NCBI GenBank assembly: GCA_038225475.1
Contig: JBBRRA010000001.1
Location: 62,001-126,000 of the forward strand
DNA from: Polymorphobacter_B sp038225475
Lineage (GTDB): Bacteria; Pseudomonadota; Alphaproteobacteria; Sphingomonadales; Sphingomonadaceae
Reading direction: 5' to 3'
DNA length: 64,000 bases
Both the position numbers and the translations under genes were made by a program. The notes under the pieces were generated by a model. That model ran no database searches. It was not told where the DNA came from and was given only the letters and a program-made list of their open reading frames with translations. Positions 59,601 through 64,000 of the stretch are shown here, piece after piece; the first letter of the stretch is position 1, and every line of letters starts with the position of its first letter.

Positions 59601-61876
59601 TCGGCGGCGACGGCGCGCTGCAGCCCCTGGCAGATGCGCCAGACCTTTTCGATCGTCGCGGGCATTTCGAGCTGCGTGCCGTCGAGCGCATCGATGACGG
59701 CGTTCATGATCGACGGCATCGCGCCGATGGTGCCGGCCTCGCCGCAGCCCTTGACGCCGAGCGGGTTGGTCGGCGACGGCGTCGGCAGCGTGTCGAATCC
59801 GATCACCGGCGGCATGTCGTCGGCGCGCGGAATGCCATAGTCCATGAACGACCCGGTCAACAGCTGCGCGCCGTCGCCGTAAACGATATCCTCGAGCAGC
59901 ACCTGCCCCAGCCCCTGCGCGACGCCGCCGTGGATCTGCCCCTCGACCAGCATCGGGTTCACCAGCGTGCCGAAATCATCGACGAGGCTGTAGCGCACCA
60001 CCTTGGTGGTGCCGGTCGCGGGGTCGATCTCGACTTCGGCGACATGGCAGCCGTTCGGGAAGGTCGGGACCGACTTTTCGGGCTTGTAGCGCGAGCGCCC
60101 GTCGAGCTGGCCGGGGAACCGCGTCGCCAGTTCGGCGATGCTCAGCGTGGCGTTGGTGCCGCGCGCGCGGAACACGCCGTCGGCATAGTCGATATCGGGC
60201 ACATCGAGCGCCGTCCGGGCGAGTTCGATGCCGCGTTCGATCAGCTCGTCGCCCGCCTGCAGGCACGCCGCGCCGCCCCACGCCATGCTGCGCGAGCCGC
60301 CGGTGCCGCTGCCGCGGTCGAGCCGCGCAGAATCGCCCTGAACGATGCGGACCTGCTCCATCGCGATACCGAGCCGTTCGGCAAGCACCTGCGCATAAAC
60401 GGTTTCATGCCCCTGCCCGTTCGACTGCGTGCCGACCGCGGCCTCGACGATGCCGTCGGGCGCGACACGCACATCGGCGAACTCCTCGGTCGAACCGCCG
60501 CCGGCGATTTCGACATAATAAGCGATGCCGCGGCCATAGCGCAGCCCGCGCCGCGCCGCTGCCGCCTTGCGGTCGGCAAAGCCCGCCCAGTCGGCATTGA
60601 CCAGCGCCTTGTCGAGCACGGCGGGGAAATTGCCGATGTCGAAGGTCAGCCCGATGCCGTTCGAATGCGGCAGCTCGTCGGGGCGCAACAGGTTGCGGCG
60701 GCGGATCTCGTCGACGCCGATGCCGAGCTCACGCGCTGCCGCTTCGATCAGCCGCTCCATGATATACGCCGATTCGGGCCGTCCGGCGCCGCGATAGGCG
60801 TCGACCGGCGCGGTGTTGGTCATGATGCCGTGGACGGCATTGTGGATCGCCGGGATGCGGTACACCCCGCCCATGATGCGCCCACCGGCAAAGGTCTGGA
60901 TCGCCGGGCCGAACTGCGCCTGATACGCGCCAAGGTCGCTCCACGTCTCGACCGTCATCGCGGTGATCAAACCGTTGCGGTCGAACCCGAGCGCGGCATC
61001 GCTGACCATCGCGCGGCCGTGCGTGTCGGTTTGGAACGCGTCGCCGCGTTCGCCGGTCCATTTCACCGGGCGGCCGAGCGCCCGCGCCGCATGCAGCACC
61101 AGCGCATATTCGGCATAGAGAAAGCTTTTCATGCCGAAACCGCCGCCGACATCGCCGGTGACGATCCGCAACTGCTCGGGCGGCACCTTCAACACGATAG
61201 TCGCAAGGTTGGAACGAATGCTGACGACGCCCTGGCTGCCGACATGCAGCGTGAAGCCGGTGGCGGCGTCCCATTCGCCGACGGCGGCGCGCACTTCCAT
61301 CGACGTCGGCGCAACCTTGTTCTGGACGACGCGCAGCCGCGTCACATGCGCGGCGCTCGCCATGCCCGCCTGCGCGGCATCGGCATCGCCGACCTGCCAC
61401 AGGAAGATGTCGTTCGACGCGGCTGCCTCCCAGACCTTGGGCGCGCCCGGAGCAATCGCTTCGGCAATCGTCGCGACGGTCGGCAGTTCGTCATAGTCGA
61501 CCTCGACCGCTTCGGATCCGGCGCGCGCGGCCTCGCGGGTTTCGGCAACGACGAACGCCACGCCGTCGCCGACGAAGCGCACGGTGTCGGTCGCCAGCAG
61601 CGTGCGCGGCGTCACCAGATCCCCCGACAGCGGCACAAGGCACGGCACCGGGCCATAGTCGGCGATATCGGCCCCGGTATACACCGCGACCACGCCGGGC
61701 ACCGCAAGCGCTGCGGCAGTATCGATCCGCACGATCCGTGCATGACCATAGGGCGACCGCAGCGTCACGCCGAACAGCGCGCCGTGCAGCTGGACATCGT
61801 CGGTGAAATTGCCCTGGCCGGTCAGCAGGCGAAAATCCTCGACGCGCTTGACCGATTGGCCGGACCCGAACTTCAT
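59597..61876 (-). CDS. Xanthine dehydrogenase family molybdopterin-binding subunit (CoxL-like)
   Basis: 759 residues from the ATG at 61876 (MKFGSGQSVKRVEDFRLLTG) behind GGGGAG. Large Moco-binding subunit: RVEDFRLLTGQGNF at the start, YRGAGRPESAYIMERLIEAA, GSGTGGSRSMAWGGAACLQA, and the C-terminal NPLGVKGCGEAGTIGAMPSI with the active-site glutamate. Such subunits oxidise aldehydes, CO or N-heterocycles with 2Fe-2S and FAD partner subunits, but none is adjacent. Substrate unknown. Divergent from the flavin monooxygenase. Confidence 0.88.
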   Translation of the reverse strand: MKFGSGQSVKRVEDFRLLTGQGNFTDDVQLHGALFGVTLRSPYGHARIVRIDTAAALAVPGVVAVYTGADIADYGPVPCLVPLSGDLVTPRTLLATDTVRFVGDGVAFVVAETREAARAGSEAVEVDYDELPTVATIAEAIAPGAPKVWEAAASNDIFLWQVGDADAAQAGMASAAHVTRLRVVQNKVAPTSMEVRAAVGEWDAATGFTLHVGSQGVVSIRSNLATIVLKVPPEQLRIVTGDVGGGFGMKSFLYAEYALVLHAARALGRPVKWTGERGDAFQTDTHGRAMVSDAALGFDRNGLITAMTVETWSDLGAYQAQFGPAIQTFAGGRIMGGVYRIPAIHNAVHGIMTNTAPVDAYRGAGRPESAYIMERLIEAAARELGIGVDEIRRRNLLRPDELPHSNGIGLTFDIGNFPAVLDKALVNADWAGFADRKAAAARRGLRYGRGIAYYVEIAGGGSTEEFADVRVAPDGIVEAAVGTQSNGQGHETVYAQVLAERLGIAMEQVRIVQGDSARLDRGSGTGGSRSMAWGGAACLQAGDELIERGIELARTALDVPDIDYADGVFRARGTNATLSIAELATRFPGQLDGRSRYKPEKSVPTFPNGCHVAEVEIDPATGTTKVVRYSLVDDFGTLVNPMLVEGQIHGGVAQGLGQVLLEDIVYGDGAQLLTGSFMDYGIPRADDMPPVIGFDTLPTPSPTNPLGVKGCGEAGTIGAMPSIMNAVIDALDGTQLEMPATIEKVWRICQGLQRAVAAE

Positions 61877-61963
61877 GCCGCTCACTCCCCGAGGAATTGT
61901 CGCTGCGACCATAGCGACCAGCAACGTCGCGGTCGCGGCGAATGTTGTCGCGGGAGTCGCACC

Positions 61964-61992
61964 TTGACAAATATCGCCAATTAGGTTATTAT
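61964..61992 (+). promoter_or_regulatory. Near-consensus sigma70-type promoter for the flavin monooxygenase
   Basis: TTGACA (61964-61969) and TATTAT (61987-61992) with 17 bases between, in an AT-rich patch. Initiation near 62000 gives a leader of about 130 nt before the ATG at 62131. The best promoter match in the window. Confidence 0.75.
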
Positions 61993-62130
61993 GATCGATC
62001 GCGCGATTGCGTTCCTCAACTACGGGTGCCAAGCTAGCAGTGCACACGGAAAACGTGAATCACCTCGGGGCCGCAGTAAAGTTACAGGGCTTAGGGCGAT
62101 TCGGGGCAATTGGGACAAGGACGCTTGCGG

Positions 62131-63606
62131 ATGGCCGATCATGTTGACGTCCTGATCGTCGGGGCCGGAATTTCGGGAATCGGCGCGGGTTATCACCTGC
62201 AAAAGAATTGCCCGGGCAAAACCTATGCGATCCTCGAGGGGCGCGCGGCAATCGGCGGCACATGGGACCTGTTCCGCTATCCGGGCGTCCGGTCGGATTC
62301 GGACATGCACACGCTCGGCTATTCGTTCCGCCCGTGGACGGCGGCAAAGTCGATCGCCGATGGCCCCGCGATCCGCGAATATGTCATAGAAACCGCCGCG
62401 ATGTACGGCATCGATCGGCATATCCGGTTCAGCCACAGCGTCGAATCCGCCGACTGGTCGACCGAGACCGCGCAATGGACGGTGCACGCGACGCACGACG
62501 GTCAGCCGGTGACGATCACCTGCAGCTTCCTGTTCATGTGCTCGGGCTATTATAATTACGATGCGGGCTATACGCCCGATTTCGCCGGGATCGAGCAGTT
62601 CGGCGGGCGGCTGGTCCACCCGCAGCATTGGCCCGCCGACCTCGATTACGCCGGCAAGCAGGTCGTTGTGATCGGCAGCGGCGCAACCGCGGTGACGCTG
62701 GTTCCCGAAATGGCCAAGCACGCCGCGCATGTTACGATGCTGCAGCGCTCGCCGACCTATGTCGTGTCGCGCCCCGACGAAGACGCGCTGGCGAACCGGC
62801 TGCGCGGCGTGCTGCCGTCGAAGCTCGCCTATGCGATCACGCGCTGGAAGAACGTCTTGATGCAGATGTACTTCTTCAAGATGTGCAAGGCGCAGCCGGC
62901 GAAGGTCAAGGCGGCTCTACTCGACGAAGCGCAAAAGGCGCTGGGGGCCGATTATGATATTTCGACCCATTTCACACCGCGCTATAATCCGTGGGAACAG
63001 CGGCTGTGCCTCGTTCCCAACGGCGACCTGTTCGAATCGATCAAAAGCGGCAGCGCCTCGGTCGTCACCGATGTGATCGAGACGTTCACCCCGACCGGCA
63101 TCACGCTCAAATCGGGCCAGACGCTGCCCGCCGATATCGTCGTCAGCGCGACCGGGCTCAACCTGATCGTGCTCGGCGGACTGACGCTGCGGGTCGATGG
63201 CAAGGCCGTCAACCTTGCCGAGGCGATGATCTATAAGGGCATGATGTATCAGGATATTCCGAACCTCGCATTCTCGTTCGGCTATACCAATGCGTCATGG
63301 ACGTTGAAGGCCGACCTGACCTGCGAATATGTCTGCCGCCTGCTCAATCATATGGATTCGGCCGGGGCGAAGCAGATGACGCCGCGCCTTACCGATACCA
63401 GCGTCACGCCCGAGCCGTTCGTCGACTTTTCATCGGGATATTTTCAGCGGTCGATGGAAAGCCTGCCCAAGCAGGGGTCGAAAGCGCCGTGGAAGCTCCA
63501 CCAGAATTACGCGCGCGACCTGCTCGCGCTGCGATACGGCAAGGTCGATGATGGGACACTGGCGTTCACCAAGGCACCGGCCAAGCGCGTATTGACCGAC
63601 GCCTGA
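62131..63606 (+). CDS. Flavin-containing monooxygenase, Baeyer-Villiger type
   Basis: 491 residues from the ATG at 62131 (MADHVDVLIVGAGISGIG). FAD motif GAGISGIGAGYHLQ, a second Rossmann motif VVVIGSGATAVTLVPEMA for NADPH, and the BVMO fingerprint FxGxxxHxxxWP in FGGRLVHPQHWP. It inserts oxygen into ketones, giving esters or lactones, with NADPH and O2. Preceded by a strong promoter and followed 7 bp on by a CoA-transferase gene, together a degradation module, e.g. for cyclic ketones or steroid side chains. The true substrate is not readable. Confidence 0.9.
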   Translation: MADHVDVLIVGAGISGIGAGYHLQKNCPGKTYAILEGRAAIGGTWDLFRYPGVRSDSDMHTLGYSFRPWTAAKSIADGPAIREYVIETAAMYGIDRHIRFSHSVESADWSTETAQWTVHATHDGQPVTITCSFLFMCSGYYNYDAGYTPDFAGIEQFGGRLVHPQHWPADLDYAGKQVVVIGSGATAVTLVPEMAKHAAHVTMLQRSPTYVVSRPDEDALANRLRGVLPSKLAYAITRWKNVLMQMYFFKMCKAQPAKVKAALLDEAQKALGADYDISTHFTPRYNPWEQRLCLVPNGDLFESIKSGSASVVTDVIETFTPTGITLKSGQTLPADIVVSATGLNLIVLGGLTLRVDGKAVNLAEAMIYKGMMYQDIPNLAFSFGYTNASWTLKADLTCEYVCRLLNHMDSAGAKQMTPRLTDTSVTPEPFVDFSSGYFQRSMESLPKQGSKAPWKLHQNYARDLLALRYGKVDDGTLAFTKAPAKRVLTDA

Positions 63607-63613
63607 TCGCCCG

Positions 63614-64000
63614 ATGCTGCCGCTGCACGGTATTCGCGTTCTCGACCTCAGCTCGGTCGTGTTCGGCCCCTATGCGGCGCAGTGGCTCGCCGATCTTGGG
63701 GCCGATGTCATCAAGATCGAGGCTCCCGAGGGCGACAATACGCGCCTGACCGGGCCGACGAACGAGCCCGGGATGGCGGCGCTGTTCCTCGGCGTCAACC
63801 GCAGCAAGCGGTCGGTGGTGCTCGACTTGACGACGCCCGCCGGCCGCGCCGCGCTGGGCAAGCTGATCGACGGTGCCGATGTGTTGCTGCATTCGATCCG
63901 CCCGCAAAAGCTCGCCAAGCTCGGCCTCGATCCGGCGACGGTCTGCGCGCGCAACCCGCGACTGGTCTATGCCGGGCTCCACGGCTTTACCGAAAGCGGC
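63614..64000 (+). CDS. CoA-transferase, CaiB/BaiF family (N-terminal part)
   Basis: 129 residues are visible; the gene runs past the window end. MLPLHGIRVLDLSSVVFGPY, ADLGADVIKIEAPEGDNTR, LFLGVNRSKRSVVLDLTTPA and LLHSIRPQKLAKLGLDPAT match class III CoA transferases. They move CoA between carboxylic acids. It is 7 bp behind the BVMO-type gene, so likely activates an acid product of that pathway. The catalytic aspartate lies beyond the visible part. Confidence 0.88.
   Translation, partial: MLPLHGIRVLDLSSVVFGPYAAQWLADLGADVIKIEAPEGDNTRLTGPTNEPGMAALFLGVNRSKRSVVLDLTTPAGRAALGKLIDGADVLLHSIRPQKLAKLGLDPATVCARNPRLVYAGLHGFTESG

Noticed and set aside
59930..61984. A 684-codon open frame on the plus strand
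   Set aside because: It is antisense to the well-supported molybdopterin subunit gene and reads as His/Arg/Asp-rich sequence with no domain; typical of mirror frames in GC-rich DNA.

Overview
This is a GC-rich alphaproteobacterial chromosome segment, most likely from the order Sphingomonadales (Sphingomonas-like). I infer that from the gene content and protein style: Cpa/Tad pili with Flp pilins, a PEPxxWA-type sorting tail, a CYP153 alkane hydroxylase with its ferredoxin, the fabD-fabG-acpP-fabF-mltG order, and an IF-1 next to a cold-shock gene. Genes are dense, many overlap by ATGA or GTGA, and housekeeping genes predominate. No CRISPR array, rRNA, integrase or insertion sequence was seen.

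Layout. 1-3.7 kb: end of a TolC-like gene and a complete MacA/MacB-type efflux operon. 3.9-6.3 kb: mmsA-mmsB of valine catabolism. 6.3-9.85 kb: two tRNA-Pro genes (UGG and CGG anticodons) bracket a small phage-derived island with a PAPS-reductase-like protein, unknown ORFs and a truncated gene, followed by a DUF5996 gene. 9.9-16.6 kb (minus strand): fatty acid and envelope operon fabD-fabG-acpP-fabF-mltG-YdcF-like-plsC-DUF2125. 16.7-19.4 kb: secreted TPR protein and rpsF-rpsR-rplI. 19.4-29.8 kb: dipeptide epimerase, pccA-type biotin carboxylase, an HTH-TM-TPR protein, ada, a PEP-CTERM protein, a Deg protease, GST, DUF952, and cspA-infA. 29.8-33.6 kb (minus): CYP153, 2Fe-2S ferredoxin, GMC alcohol dehydrogenase and a DUF4281 membrane protein, an alkane/terminal hydroxylation cassette. 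33.7 kb: pyrC.

34.9-48.7 kb is a complete Tad (tight adherence, Flp pilus) locus: TadG-like, two TadE-like proteins, two tandem Flp pilins preceded by a strongly structured leader, cpaB, cpaC, a small exported protein where cpaD would be expected, cpaE, cpaF, tadB, tadC, two TPR proteins and the prepilin peptidase cpaA. This is the largest coherent system in the window: pilins are processed by CpaA, assembled by the CpaF ATPase with the TadB/TadC platform, and exit through the CpaC secretin.

48.7-64 kb: DUF1294; the homogentisate pathway fahA-hmgA and hpd (minus) with a long palindrome between them; a TonB-like protein; MarR; an azoreductase-pirin pair divergent from a LysR regulator; GT2; msrB; DUF2855 with an orphan molybdopterin subunit; and on the plus strand a Baeyer-Villiger-type flavin monooxygenase followed by a CoA-transferase cut by the window end.

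The most interesting unexplained signals are the structured leader upstream of flp with an AT-rich second pilin, the phage remnant between the tRNA-Pro genes, and the atypical TadG-like protein. I do not see a clearly novel defence or biosynthetic system. Family names were assigned by reading motifs and have not been confirmed by database search.
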